Assembly (NCBI GenBank): GCA_018902755.1
Contig: JAHIQI010000065.1
Location: 1 to 48,490 of the forward strand
Source: Pseudomonadota bacterium
Lineage (GTDB): Bacteria > Desulfobacterota > Desulfarculia > Desulfarculales > Desulfarculaceae
Length of the DNA: 48,490 bases
Reading direction: 5' to 3'
The translations under genes and the position numbers were made by a program. Positions 1 through 8,594 of the stretch are shown piece after piece. The notes below the pieces were generated by a model. The model did not search any database. It saw nothing but the letters and a program-made list of their open reading frames with translations, and had not been told where the DNA came from. The stretch's first letter is position 1. Each line of letters starts with the position of its first letter.

Positions 1-22
1 CCGCCTTCACAAACAGTACAAT

Positions 23-137
23 GTGGCCGGATTGCTCCGGATCAGGTGGCCGGATTGCTCCGGAATGGGTGGCCGGAATGCTCCGGATTCAGTGGCCGCC
101 TTGGTCCGGATTGGGTGGCCGCGATGCCCCGGAATAC
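23..137. repeat. Five tandem 23-bp units (GTGGCC...CCGGA)
   Basis: Units begin with GTGGCC at 23, 46, 69, 92 and 115, an exact 23-bp period. Each carries GGCCG followed by a CCGG core, with drift between units. There are no spacers, so this is not CRISPR. Multiple short transposase-binding repeats are typical of IS21-family ends, and the repeats sit next to IS3 debris at the island edge, so an IS end whose body lies left of the window is a reasonable inference. It is not proven. Confidence 0.75.
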
Positions 138-175
138 GCAACAACCAATGCATGGGATTGTGCAGCAGCCTCCAG
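138..175 (+). pseudogene. IS3-family transposase fragment (orfB C-terminal part)
   Basis: The stretch reads NQCMGLCSSLQ in one frame. This matches the fragment at about 14000-14035 on the other strand, which reads NQCMGLCSSLKVG and continues into recognisable IS3 OrfB sequence. About 27 of 29 bases agree between the two copies. The fragment stops at 175, directly against the stop codon of the glycosyltransferase ending at 176. It is a broken remnant that marks the left edge of the AT-rich glycan island. Confidence 0.6.
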
Positions 176-1294
176 TCATAATTTTTTGTAAATGTTTAAC
201 AATTTTTTTGACTCTCGCTCCCAATTAAATTGATTGACAATAAATTCCTTACCATTTGCCCCAAGTCTCTCTTTAAGCGTTTTATCTGATGCGATTTTTA
301 AAATGTGCTCATAAATTTGATCGCAATTAATAGGATCCACCCAATAGCCAGCTTCCACTCCATTCAGCATTTCACGCCATTTTGGGAAATCACTAGCTAT
401 AAATGGTAATCCGAATAACATATATTCAAATATTTTATTAATACTTGTATGTCGGTGGCCGCCCACATCGTGAATAGTTGCCATGCCGACATCAGACTTA
501 ATAACATAACCATAAGCAATCTCAGCAGATTGCTGCCCAAGGTAATCAACATATTCCCACCCTGTAGCCATAGCAGCCGTTCTAAATATTTTAGAATTTT
601 CGAAAGTACCTAATAGCCACATTCTTGCTGGAATGCTATCGTTTAACATGTTAAGGACTTTAAGCATTTCAAGTATTCCTCGTTCTTTAGAAATTACTCC
701 TATATAAATGATTCTGAATAGGTTTTCGTTCTTAATGATCTCACTAGCCCTTCGGGCCCTCCAAATTAATGGCCCTCTTGAAATCGGGGCATTTTCTAGT
801 AGCGTAATATTGCCTTTTAATCTTTTAAATACTGGCAACTCGGTAACGATAGTTGCGTTAAAAAAACGCGCTCCTACCATTTCTAACGTTGAAATAAACT
901 GAGAAATAATTTTCCTAAACGGCTTGGGGATCCAATGTTTAATCATTATTTTATTTTTGAAGTCTTCATGAATATCATATACAACTTTTTTCCCCAATAG
1001 TCGCAAAGCAAATGCTAGTGGTAGGCAATCGGGATTATGCAAATGATATATATTGGCATTGTCTTTTAGAGCTCTAAAAAATATAATAGGCAACCTGACA
1101 AACCTTAAAAACCTACTGGAATAAGCTGGTGTTTCATAAATTTTGATATTTATCCCAACTACCGCGTGAGTATTTTTCATGTGCATAATAATTTTATATC
1201 CATTGGTAGCCAATGTTACTGCCTCTTTTTGAAATATTCTAATATCATGAGAATCGTGTATAGGCGCCAAGATGCAAATTGTTTTTCTCAACAT
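176..1294 (-). CDS. Glycosyltransferase family 4 (GT-B fold)
   Basis: 372 residues. The N-terminus (ICILAPIHDSHD) is a GT-B first strand, and the C-terminal half contains NKIFEYMLFGLPFIASD, the nucleotide-sugar-binding motif of family 4 glycosyltransferases with its conserved Glu. It is predicted cytoplasmic, adding a sugar to the undecaprenyl-linked repeat unit; donor and acceptor cannot be told. It is the last gene of the minus-strand operon, downstream of the flippase. A GAGGG ribosome-binding sequence precedes the ATG at 1294. The gene is strongly AT-rich compared with the right half of the window, suggesting transfer. The stop codon abuts an IS3 remnant, so a slightly altered C-terminus cannot be excluded, although the protein length is normal. 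Confidence 0.88.
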   Translation of the reverse strand: MLRKTICILAPIHDSHDIRIFQKEAVTLATNGYKIIMHMKNTHAVVGINIKIYETPAYSSRFLRFVRLPIIFFRALKDNANIYHLHNPDCLPLAFALRLLGKKVVYDIHEDFKNKIMIKHWIPKPFRKIISQFISTLEMVGARFFNATIVTELPVFKRLKGNITLLENAPISRGPLIWRARRASEIIKNENLFRIIYIGVISKERGILEMLKVLNMLNDSIPARMWLLGTFENSKIFRTAAMATGWEYVDYLGQQSAEIAYGYVIKSDVGMATIHDVGGHRHTSINKIFEYMLFGLPFIASDFPKWREMLNGVEAGYWVDPINCDQIYEHILKIASDKTLKERLGANGKEFIVNQFNWERESKKLLNIYKKL

Positions 1295-1412
1295 AGTAAA
1301 AATCCCTCATGACAGTACGTTTGTGTCAAAAATACGTAGCTTAACAAATTGATCTTACCGATGCATAACTGACTTTTGAGCAACGGTCTCCAATGGGAAC
1401 CACCCCTTTATG

Positions 1413-2897
1413 TCAATTTTTGACCAGGGCCAACAAACGCAACAGGTAATGTTTTGCGTAATATTTTTCTTCGCGGCTGATTAATTTAAACAATAATATT
1501 AATAAAATAAAAACCAACACTGAAATAAAAACCAGTACTGGCCAAAATATTATATCTTTAAGAAAAATGATAAAAATGGCAAGCAATAAAGAGCAAAACA
1601 TACACCGACTTGAATGAGATAATAAACTGCGTAACGATAATATTTGCAACTTATATACGCAAGTCATTAAATATATGAACACAAATATTTCTGTAAAACA
1701 TGTAACTGCAGCCGCCCCAAAAGCACCCCAAATAATAATGGCTGGGAAATTAAATACCAAGTTAACTGTCGCGGCCAAAATTCCTTGCACCATTAGCACC
1801 CGTTTTTTATTATAAATCAATAACAATCCAGTTGCCAGGAAAGATAAATAAATTGCCCCCTCCGCCCAAATTAAAATGCGTAAAATCATAATTGATTGAT
1901 GAAATTTATTTCCATACCACAAATAGATAATTTCATCAGCAAAACATGAAATAGTTGTACACATTAAAAAAGCAATTATTAGTTGCCACTTAAATGTTTG
2001 ACTTACAAATTTAGATAAATTACCAGTATTTTTTTCTTTGTAATATTTTACATATCTAGGAAAAACGACAAAATATAAAGAGGAGCCTATTATATTGAGT
2101 GCAGATATCAATTTATATGACGCCTGATAAAAACCAACAGCCTCCATTCCAATAAACATGGAAAGCATTATACTATCTATGTACAAATAAATAGTAATAG
2201 CAAATTGCTGCACAGCGAATGGAAACGAAAATAGCGCAACCTTAATAACGTACTTAATTTTTTGGAAACGCAACTTAATGTTTAGCTTAAACAGCAAAAA
2301 TAACACAAAAATTAACGTAACCAGACATTGAGCAAAATATATCCACGAAAACCCATAAAGGTCTGGATGAAATGTAATGATTATAACTATGCATATTATA
2401 ATTAGTAAGGTTTTAAATAAATCAGTATATGCAACATAATTGGTTTTCATCAATGCTTTAAAAATATACAAATAAGTTTCAGCCAGCGACATAGCCATAA
2501 CGCTGCTACCGATAATCATGATAATTTTTAAAGAAGCACCGCTGTGTCCTAATAGAATCGCAATAACCGCCAAAACAAATAATGATACAGTTGTCATGGC
2601 TACTCGTATAATAGACCCCGCACTAACGATAATATTATTTTTTTCATTTGATTTTTCTTGGATTTTTTTTAATAGAACAGAACCAATCCCAGGATCGTAT
2701 ATACAAACTAAAAAACCGGCAAGAGTTTGAGAAAAAGCGAAAAGACCGAAATTGTCAGGGCCCAATAATCTTCCTAGTATTCCAGCAAAACAGGCAACTC
2801 CAATTTTATACAAAACATTTCCGGCAACTAATTGGGCAAAACCAACAATCATATTGCTTCTAGCTTTATCTTGATTATAAACCATCATGCCACTCAT
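1413..2897 (-). CDS. Wzx-type lipid-linked oligosaccharide flippase
   Basis: 494 residues with about twelve to fourteen hydrophobic helices spread along the whole length, as in the MOP/MATE-like polysaccharide flippases. The N-terminal stretch (GRLLGPDNFGLFAFSQTL) is typical of this family. Role: moves the completed undecaprenyl-diphosphate-linked repeat unit across the inner membrane for periplasmic polymerisation. It lies between two GT4 genes in the glycan operon, the usual context. No strong ribosome-binding site precedes the ATG at 2897; ATG codons at residues 4 and 5 are alternatives. AT-rich like its neighbours. Confidence 0.9.
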   Translation of the reverse strand: MSGMMVYNQDKARSNMIVGFAQLVAGNVLYKIGVACFAGILGRLLGPDNFGLFAFSQTLAGFLVCIYDPGIGSVLLKKIQEKSNEKNNIIVSAGSIIRVAMTTVSLFVLAVIAILLGHSGASLKIIMIIGSSVMAMSLAETYLYIFKALMKTNYVAYTDLFKTLLIIICIVIIITFHPDLYGFSWIYFAQCLVTLIFVLFLLFKLNIKLRFQKIKYVIKVALFSFPFAVQQFAITIYLYIDSIMLSMFIGMEAVGFYQASYKLISALNIIGSSLYFVVFPRYVKYYKEKNTGNLSKFVSQTFKWQLIIAFLMCTTISCFADEIIYLWYGNKFHQSIMILRILIWAEGAIYLSFLATGLLLIYNKKRVLMVQGILAATVNLVFNFPAIIIWGAFGAAAVTCFTEIFVFIYLMTCVYKLQILSLRSLLSHSSRCMFCSLLLAIFIIFLKDIIFWPVLVFISVLVFILLILLFKLISREEKYYAKHYLLRLLALVKN

Positions 2898-2927
2898 TTA
2901 AATTTTAATAAAATCTGCGTATTCTGT

Positions 2928-4217
2928 TCAAAGATTAAAGTACATATCGTTCTTCCGCTGACAATTACTATCGGCAACTTGAACTAGGTAGTCACACATT
3001 GAAGGATACACAATTTCACCAGAATAATTGTTTTTAAATAGTTTGTATGAATTATGAGACATAATTTTTAATTTTTCTGGATTATCATAAAGGTGGCACA
3101 CAATTTGAAACAATTCCTCGGGGTTGTTATTTTCGTAAGTGAGCCCTGCTCCCGTTGCCGATAGCACCTCCTTGAGTGTACCTTGCAGGCTAGATATAAT
3201 TGGAAGGCCTGCAGACATATATTCGATAGCCTTATTTGGAATACTGATTACAAAATCTTTTGTACTTTTATAGGGGGCAATCCCAGCATGAGCCATCTTC
3301 ATAATCGTGTAAATTTCTGGCCTTTCAATCCAGCCAGTAAAGACAATATTTTTGCATCCAATAGAAAGTTTTTTAAAATAAACAATCGCCTCGCCACTCC
3401 CACAAAAGACAAAGCGGACTTTTCTGTCTGCTTTATACAAACGACGAGCAACTTCTATCACTGTTTCCAACTCAAGTTGCCTCACAAAATTTGATATTAA
3501 GCAGATAATAAACTCATCATTGTCGGGCTTAATTCCATGTAACTCCCAAAAGCTAAACCCTTTCTTTAAATCTTTATTTGAGGGGGCCTTGTCGCAATAT
3601 CCTAGGGGAAAATATTTATCAAACACTGTTGCGTCTCTACCCGCATATTCTAGTCCCCATTTTACATATCCTTCCGTGATGCCAATTATTGCCTTCGCTC
3701 CCTTACAAACATATCTAATTTGCTTGAGCATCATTACCATTAGAGGCTTGGCAAGCCATCTCAAATAAAAAGGAATGCGAGATAGATAGATGTCGGGCCA
3801 CATATCTCTAATATCTACTACCACCGGCACATTGTGCTTTTTCCCATAACGAATTGCTGCTATGCCAAATTCTGGTGTGGGTATGGAACATAACAAGATA
3901 TCAGGTGGAGGTTCCTTCCGGGAATGGATTGCAAATTTTAATGCCAGTGCGATGTGATTTATATAACGGTTAAATGAAAAATTTTTCTTGTAACCAATCG
4001 TATGAAGCAAGTATAAATAATAATTGCCAATAAGATTAATTTTTTTATCGTGATACAGATGATGCTTTTTATTTGAATGATTGAAAGTAGAGGACCACCA
4101 AACGACTATATGACCGCGAGAAATCAACTCTTCAGCTAATAACCCACACCGTAAAAGTCGCACATTTTTATTTTTAATTGGTAGCGGCTCACCTATTGTT
4201 ATAAGCCATATATTCAT
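2928..4217 (-). CDS. Glycosyltransferase family 4, WbuB-like
   Basis: 429 residues. The N-terminal domain has the WbuB-like layout: LLAEELISRGHIVVWWSSTF, then DIRDMWPD near residue 140. The C-terminal Rossmann domain contains FTGWIERPEIYTIMKMAHAG and NKAIEYMSAGLPIISS, the donor-binding Glu motif. WbuB relatives usually transfer N-acetyl-fucosamine-type or other amino sugars during O-antigen assembly; the specific sugar here is not deducible. It is upstream of wzx in the same operon, separated by 30 bp. About 33 bp upstream of its start lies an IS3 right-end remnant, so its original promoter-proximal sequence has been replaced by IS debris. Confidence 0.88.
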   Translation of the reverse strand: MNIWLITIGEPLPIKNKNVRLLRCGLLAEELISRGHIVVWWSSTFNHSNKKHHLYHDKKINLIGNYYLYLLHTIGYKKNFSFNRYINHIALALKFAIHSRKEPPPDILLCSIPTPEFGIAAIRYGKKHNVPVVVDIRDMWPDIYLSRIPFYLRWLAKPLMVMMLKQIRYVCKGAKAIIGITEGYVKWGLEYAGRDATVFDKYFPLGYCDKAPSNKDLKKGFSFWELHGIKPDNDEFIICLISNFVRQLELETVIEVARRLYKADRKVRFVFCGSGEAIVYFKKLSIGCKNIVFTGWIERPEIYTIMKMAHAGIAPYKSTKDFVISIPNKAIEYMSAGLPIISSLQGTLKEVLSATGAGLTYENNNPEELFQIVCHLYDNPEKLKIMSHNSYKLFKNNYSGEIVYPSMCDYLVQVADSNCQRKNDMYFNL

Positions 4218-4249
4218 GTCAACCGTCCGACCTTATGAGTATTTTAAAA

Positions 4250-4501
4250 AGTGGCCCCCATTGGACAGTTTAGCGGCGTTGTTAAGGTGGATTGCGTTTG
4301 TTGTTTTCATGCTGCCGCTTCGATCAATGCCGCCATGGGTAGGCCCCAGTATGCCTCGTTTGGCGTTCTGCCGTCCAGGCTTGAGTGGGGGTGCCGTTGG
4401 TTGTAGTAATCCATCCAGTTTCCGATTCCCCTCCTGGCCTCGCTTCCCGTCTCAAAGGCGTACAGATAGACACATTCATGTTTGGACACCATATTGCACA
4501 A
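4250..4501 (-). pseudogene. IS3-family remnant (transposase C-terminus plus right end)
   Basis: The minus-strand reading gives ECVYLYAFETGSEARRGIG followed by WMDYYNQRHPHSSLDG, ending EAAA. This is the last roughly 60 residues of an IS3 OrfB nearly identical to the C-terminus of the copy ending at 16556. Beyond the stop, the shared sequence runs on through the AACAACGCC region and ends near 4250 with a degenerate form of the IS3 terminal repeat. Everything upstream of the Glu region is missing. It is a dead fragment between the WbuB-like gene and the IS5 element. Bases 4502-4626 next to it hold nothing I can identify. Confidence 0.85.
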
Positions 4502-4642
4502 AGGCGAGGCAGGTAGGTGTCCCCTGTTTTCGCCTTTATTGTCTTACACGCGGTCGGGGGCTTCAATTTCGGGCCGATGATGGTCCTCCCACGCCCGCCC
4601 GGGTGTACCCAAGGTGACGCTTACTATTCAACGGCCTGCTAG

Positions 4643-5939
4643 CAGGCTGTTGAAAAATGGCCTTTTGCGAGTTTGCTTGGCTCTTTCCTGCTAGATTCCA
4701 TCCTAATTTTGGATTGCAGGCGGCTAATCCGGTGTCCATGCGAGGGGCGATTCCCCCCCGTGCACCCCAGGGGCTACCCCGGGGCCTCCGTGAGCTTGGC
4801 TATCCTCAAGAGGTTGTAAGCCGCCCCAACGAAGTAGGCCGCCATCTGGGTCTTGGCCTGGCCCAGGTAACGAGTCTTGGAAAAGTTGCCTACCGTTTTG
4901 GTCCAGCCGAAAATCTCCTCAACCCTCTTCCTGATCCTCTGGCTGATGCCATAACCTTCATGCCGGGTGGTCCGGGCGTCTATGCTGGAGCCCCCCTTGC
5001 GGCCGGTGTTACGGGCCACATGGGGCGTCACTTTTAAGATCCGACAAAGGGTCACAAATTTCCAGGTATCGTAACCCTTGTCCGCGCCAAGGGTAATCCG
5101 CTTGGAGCCGGGCAGGCTCTGCTCAAGCATCGCAAGGGCTGTCTGCCTCTCCGCCGTGCCCGTGGCCTGGGCAACCCGGAAATCCACCAAAAGACCGTTG
5201 CGGTTTTCCATAAGGGCGTTCAGGCAGTAGGAGAGCTTGGCCTCCTTGCCCTTACCCTTGCGCATCAGCCTTGATTCGGGATCAGTGGCCGAGCGGTGGG
5301 TGCGGTTGCTGCGCTTCTCGCCTCGAAAATCTACGGTGGGATTGCCTGGATCGTCGAGCGTGTCTTGATCTGGAGGAGGCTCGTCCTTGGGGCGGAAGCT
5401 CTTCAGAGAGGCCCAGGCATCGATCAGAGTGCCATCCACCGTGAAATGATCATCGCTCAAAAGCCCCTCGCCACGCGCATGGCCCACCACTTGCGAGAAA
5501 AAATGCTGGGCTACGCCGTGATCCAGTAACCGCTGCCGATTCTTGGAAAAAGTGGAATGGTCGAAGCTGTCCTCGACCATGTCCATATCCAGGAACCAAC
5601 GGAATAAGAGATTGTAGTCCAACTGCTCGCAAAACAAACGCTCGCTGCGGACTGAATAAAGGGCCATCAAAACAAACGACTTCAACAGGCGCTCAGGTGG
5701 AATGGAGGGGCGGCCGGTGCTGCTGTACATGTCATCCAGGATGGGGTCCAAACCCTTCACGGCATCATCGGCAACTCGCCGAATGCCTCTGAGAGGGTGA
5801 TGTTGGGGCACCCGCTGCTCGGGTGATAACAAACACAGCATGCTTCCCTGTTGCTGATCGGCTCCGCGCATCCGCCCCTCCTCGCTTGAACCGATTCTAA
5901 TATGAACCCGGCAACATTAGGGACTTTTTCAACAGCCTG
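4643..5939. mobile_element. Complete IS5-family insertion sequence with CTAG duplication
   Basis: Perfect 15-bp terminal inverted repeats are visible: CAGGCTGTTGAAAAA at 4643-4657 and its complement at 5925-5939. Both sides are flanked by CTAG (4639-4642 and 5940-5943), matching the YTAR duplication known for the IS5 subgroup. The length is 1297 bp with one intact transposase gene. The duplicated CTAG contains the TAG stop codon of the methyltransferase/phosphoglycosyl transferase gene, so the insertion lies exactly at the end of that gene without altering its product. Intact ends and frame suggest a recent, possibly active copy. Confidence 0.93.
4774..5871 (-). CDS. IS5-family DDE transposase
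   Basis: 365 residues. The N-terminal DUF772-type region (LSPEQRVPQHHPLRGIRR; then HSTFSKNRQRL near residue 105) is followed by the catalytic core. The DDE residues can be placed at TVDGTLIDAW (D), LGADKGYD (D) and RKRVEEIFGW (E). It cuts and joins the ends of the surrounding insertion sequence. No internal stop or frameshift is seen. GC content is much higher than that of the neighbouring glycosyltransferases, marking it as foreign to the AT-rich island. Confidence 0.95.
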   Translation of the reverse strand: MRGADQQQGSMLCLLSPEQRVPQHHPLRGIRRVADDAVKGLDPILDDMYSSTGRPSIPPERLLKSFVLMALYSVRSERLFCEQLDYNLLFRWFLDMDMVEDSFDHSTFSKNRQRLLDHGVAQHFFSQVVGHARGEGLLSDDHFTVDGTLIDAWASLKSFRPKDEPPPDQDTLDDPGNPTVDFRGEKRSNRTHRSATDPESRLMRKGKGKEAKLSYCLNALMENRNGLLVDFRVAQATGTAERQTALAMLEQSLPGSKRITLGADKGYDTWKFVTLCRILKVTPHVARNTGRKGGSSIDARTTRHEGYGISQRIRKRVEEIFGWTKTVGNFSKTRYLGQAKTQMAAYFVGAAYNLLRIAKLTEAPG

Positions 5940-7412
5940 CTAGAGTTTGATGACCACCGACAAGGTGTCGCGAATAATCTTCACATCCTTTTTGAATGAA
6001 TGGTTCTGTGCATATTCCAATTGCATTTGCAGTTTGCGAGGTTGGATTATCAGGCGGTATGCTTCGTGGGCGTCTTGTATGCCCGAAGCCGCCACGATCT
6101 CGTCCTCGTTTCTGAAAACGATGGAGGACTTGTCGGTCATGCCTGGGCGAACGGAAAAAATATGGTCCCATTTTTGATCATAGGATTCTACTTCTGATGG
6201 TATCTCCGGACGAGGCCCCACCAAGGACATTTCTCCGAGCAATACATTCAATAATTGCGGTAATTCGTCTATCTTGTACTTGCGCAAAACGCGTCCGACC
6301 GATGTGATGCGTTTATCGGTGCGCGAAGTGGTCGGGCCACCGGAGGTGTCGGCGTTGGGTATCATAGTGCGAAACTTGTTGATACGAAAGAGCCGCTTGT
6401 TCTTTCCTACCCTGTGTGGACGATACAAAACGGGCCCGAAATCTTGGGAATATACGCTTAAACTCACGATCACCAGCAGGGGGGCGAAAACCAAAAGACT
6501 CACTCCGGCCAAGGCCATGTCCAGACAGCGTTTCAATCGCTCCTCCGAATTATTGCCCGTTCGTCTAGCAATAATTTCGCTGCCTATCGGCGGAAGGGGC
6601 GGTTGTCCCTGGTGTGCCTCATCCTTCTTGCCTGCCATAGCGTAGAGGATCTTGAAACCTGTCTGGGGTGCCGCCAGATCCAGGGGAAAAGGTGCCTGCC
6701 AGGGGGCCGCACCTGGCTCCAGGTGTTGGGGCAACTCTTTGAGCTTGCCGAAGAAAATACGCTTGAGGCGGGAGCGGCCCTCCAGGGTGGCGGGGATCAG
6801 GTGTAGGGCCATGGCGCATCGCTTCACTACATCAAGGACCTTGCCCATGGCGCCGCCGGAGTCCACCGGAAAAGCTCCAAGTACTCTGACAGTGGGGAAC
6901 AAGGGTCTCAGAAGCTCAGCCAAGGCGCCAGCGGAGTAGTAGTGGGTGGACAGGGGCGAGGGGTGAAAGGTGGGCCATTGTGGGTTGACAGTGCAGATGA
7001 TAAGCTCACCATCGGGTTTCAGCACCCGGTGGGCCTCGGCCACGAAGCGGGCTGGGTCGGGCAGGTAGTAGATGGCCTCGTAGAGCAGCACCAAGTCGAA
7101 ATAGGCATCGAGGTAGGGAAGGTCCTGGGCATCGCCCCAATCCAGGCGCACTTGGTCGAGGCTCTGGCAGGTCTGACGGGCTCGGGCCAGGTTGGCGGTG
7201 TCGATGTCACAGCCTGCCACCTCCTGTGCAAGGCCAGCCAGGTAGGCCAGGCCCATACCGCTGCCGCAGGCCACCTCCAAAACCCGTCGGCCCGCCGCTC
7301 GCCGCCCGGCCAGGCCATAGCGGTGGTAGAGCCGCTCCAGTTGCTCGGAGGAGGCCTTGTCCCCCGGAGTCTCGGTGAGTTTTTGGTATTTTTTCGTTTG
7401 TTTGAGGGTCAT
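5940..7412 (-). CDS. Fused SAM methyltransferase and initiating phosphoglycosyl transferase
   Basis: 490 residues from the preferred ATG at 7412, which has AGGTG five bases upstream; a longer GTG-start frame begins at 7454 without support. Residues roughly 25-260 form a class I methyltransferase, with VLEVACGSGMG as the SAM loop and LLYEAIYYLPDPARF downstream. After a linker, the last 210 residues form a monotopic phosphoglycosyl transferase: RLKRCLDMALAGVSLLVFAP membrane re-entrant helix, NKFRTM, the IDELPQLLNVL segment with the catalytic Asp-Glu pair, and MSLVGPRPE. The second domain attaches the first sugar phosphate to undecaprenyl phosphate and so starts the repeat unit. The methyltransferase could modify a sugar or nucleotide sugar; its substrate is unknown. 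An IS5 element sits exactly at the stop codon. GC content is intermediate, unlike the AT-rich neighbours. Confidence 0.88.
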   Translation of the reverse strand: MTLKQTKKYQKLTETPGDKASSEQLERLYHRYGLAGRRAAGRRVLEVACGSGMGLAYLAGLAQEVAGCDIDTANLARARQTCQSLDQVRLDWGDAQDLPYLDAYFDLVLLYEAIYYLPDPARFVAEAHRVLKPDGELIICTVNPQWPTFHPSPLSTHYYSAGALAELLRPLFPTVRVLGAFPVDSGGAMGKVLDVVKRCAMALHLIPATLEGRSRLKRIFFGKLKELPQHLEPGAAPWQAPFPLDLAAPQTGFKILYAMAGKKDEAHQGQPPLPPIGSEIIARRTGNNSEERLKRCLDMALAGVSLLVFAPLLVIVSLSVYSQDFGPVLYRPHRVGKNKRLFRINKFRTMIPNADTSGGPTTSRTDKRITSVGRVLRKYKIDELPQLLNVLLGEMSLVGPRPEIPSEVESYDQKWDHIFSVRPGMTDKSSIVFRNEDEIVAASGIQDAHEAYRLIIQPRKLQMQLEYAQNHSFKKDVKIIRDTLSVVIKL

Positions 7413-7510
7413 CAGTTCACCTAAATCCCACACGTGCGCCAGCCTTCGCGTCACGTTTAATCTTCAGCCCAAACTTTCAGCAGTGGGTTCCGGATTTGCT
7501 GGTCCTAGAT

Positions 7511-8590
7511 CTACGTTTTTTTAAAACCCAAGACTTTACCTAAAGGTCCTAGTACTGTTCTAATAAAATTGTTTGACAAAAGCGCTCTGGCTATTGTTGA
7601 AGATATTAGCCGGGGAGATTTATACAATAAATAAAGCATCTTAGATCTGGCAGTATATGGTAAAGATGAAAATACATGTTTTTCTGAAAAGGGAGAAACT
7701 TCATCAACTTTTGCACCGGACAGGCAGCAATAAATTACAATATTTTCTAAATAATAGGTTGACTGATCAAGTTTTAAATGGGCAGCAACTTCATCACCCG
7801 AAAAAGCTGATAAAAAATTTCGACAAGCAATAAACGTGCTAGGGACTAGCTCTTCAACCAAATACCTTAAATTGTTAATATTGATTGTGCCTTGGTAGTT
7901 GTTTCTGCCATGAATACGATAACACCCAAGACAATTATTTATACAAACTATCTTTGTGATGAAGGCAGCTGCCTGGGTAATATAAGCATCTGCAGAGATC
8001 CTTAAATTATCCGGAAGAGGAGTAATGCATTCGAAGACTTCTCTCCTATAACTTAAACCGCTGGTCGGTGCAAAATAACCATTTCCTCCTTTTTTTAAAA
8101 TCTTATTACCAACAAAACCCTCGTCTAATTGTGAGGGAATCGTTTCACCAGTAATTCTGCCATCCGAATCTATAACTTTCAAAAAATGGGAGCAGGCTCC
8201 GTTTTCCTCGTCCTGAACAAAAACATCAACTACCTCTTGAACTTTACTGGGTAAAAACAAATCATCAGCATCTAGCAAACAAATTATTTCTCCTTTTGAC
8301 ACACTAAATCCCGTATTTATTGATTTTGACTGCCCCTGGTTTTTTTGAATGATTATTTTTAACCTTGCATCGATATTAACTAACCCATTTAATACTTCTA
8401 CTGATCGATCCGTAGATCCATCGTCGCAAACAATCACTTCCAAGTTGCAATAAGTTTGGTCAAAAACGCTACGTATTGCTTGTTCAATATATTTACAGTA
8501 ATTATAGTTGCTAACAATAACAGATACTAATGGTTGGCCACTCAAATTCCCGACCTTTATAGGACACATTTTATGGGTAATTTCTTCCAT
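7511..8590 (-). CDS. Glycosyltransferase family 2 (GT-A fold)
   Basis: 359 residues. The first 120 residues are a GT-A domain: VSVIVSNYN at 22-30, the DDGS uracil-binding motif at 56-59, and the metal-binding LLDADD at 106-110. The remaining two-thirds are less conserved and lack clear membrane helices. It adds one sugar on the cytoplasmic face. An IS1595 element sits immediately upstream, and its 8-bp duplication CCATACTT includes this gene's start codon, so the native ribosome-binding region has been displaced to the far side of the IS (about 9690). Expression may therefore be reduced or driven from the IS. AT-rich. Confidence 0.88.
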   Translation of the reverse strand: MEEITHKMCPIKVGNLSGQPLVSVIVSNYNYCKYIEQAIRSVFDQTYCNLEVIVCDDGSTDRSVEVLNGLVNIDARLKIIIQKNQGQSKSINTGFSVSKGEIICLLDADDLFLPSKVQEVVDVFVQDEENGACSHFLKVIDSDGRITGETIPSQLDEGFVGNKILKKGGNGYFAPTSGLSYRREVFECITPLPDNLRISADAYITQAAAFITKIVCINNCLGCYRIHGRNNYQGTININNLRYLVEELVPSTFIACRNFLSAFSGDEVAAHLKLDQSTYYLENIVIYCCLSGAKVDEVSPFSEKHVFSSLPYTARSKMLYLLYKSPRLISSTIARALLSNNFIRTVLGPLGKVLGFKKT

Positions 8591-8594
8591 ACTT

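Noticed and set aside
23..137. CRISPR array
   Set aside because: Units are contiguous 23-bp repeats without spacers and no cas genes are present.
4216..4617. 133-codon plus-strand frame in the IS3 remnant region
   Set aside because: Antisense to a recognisable IS3 OrfB C-terminus, with no domain or start signal.
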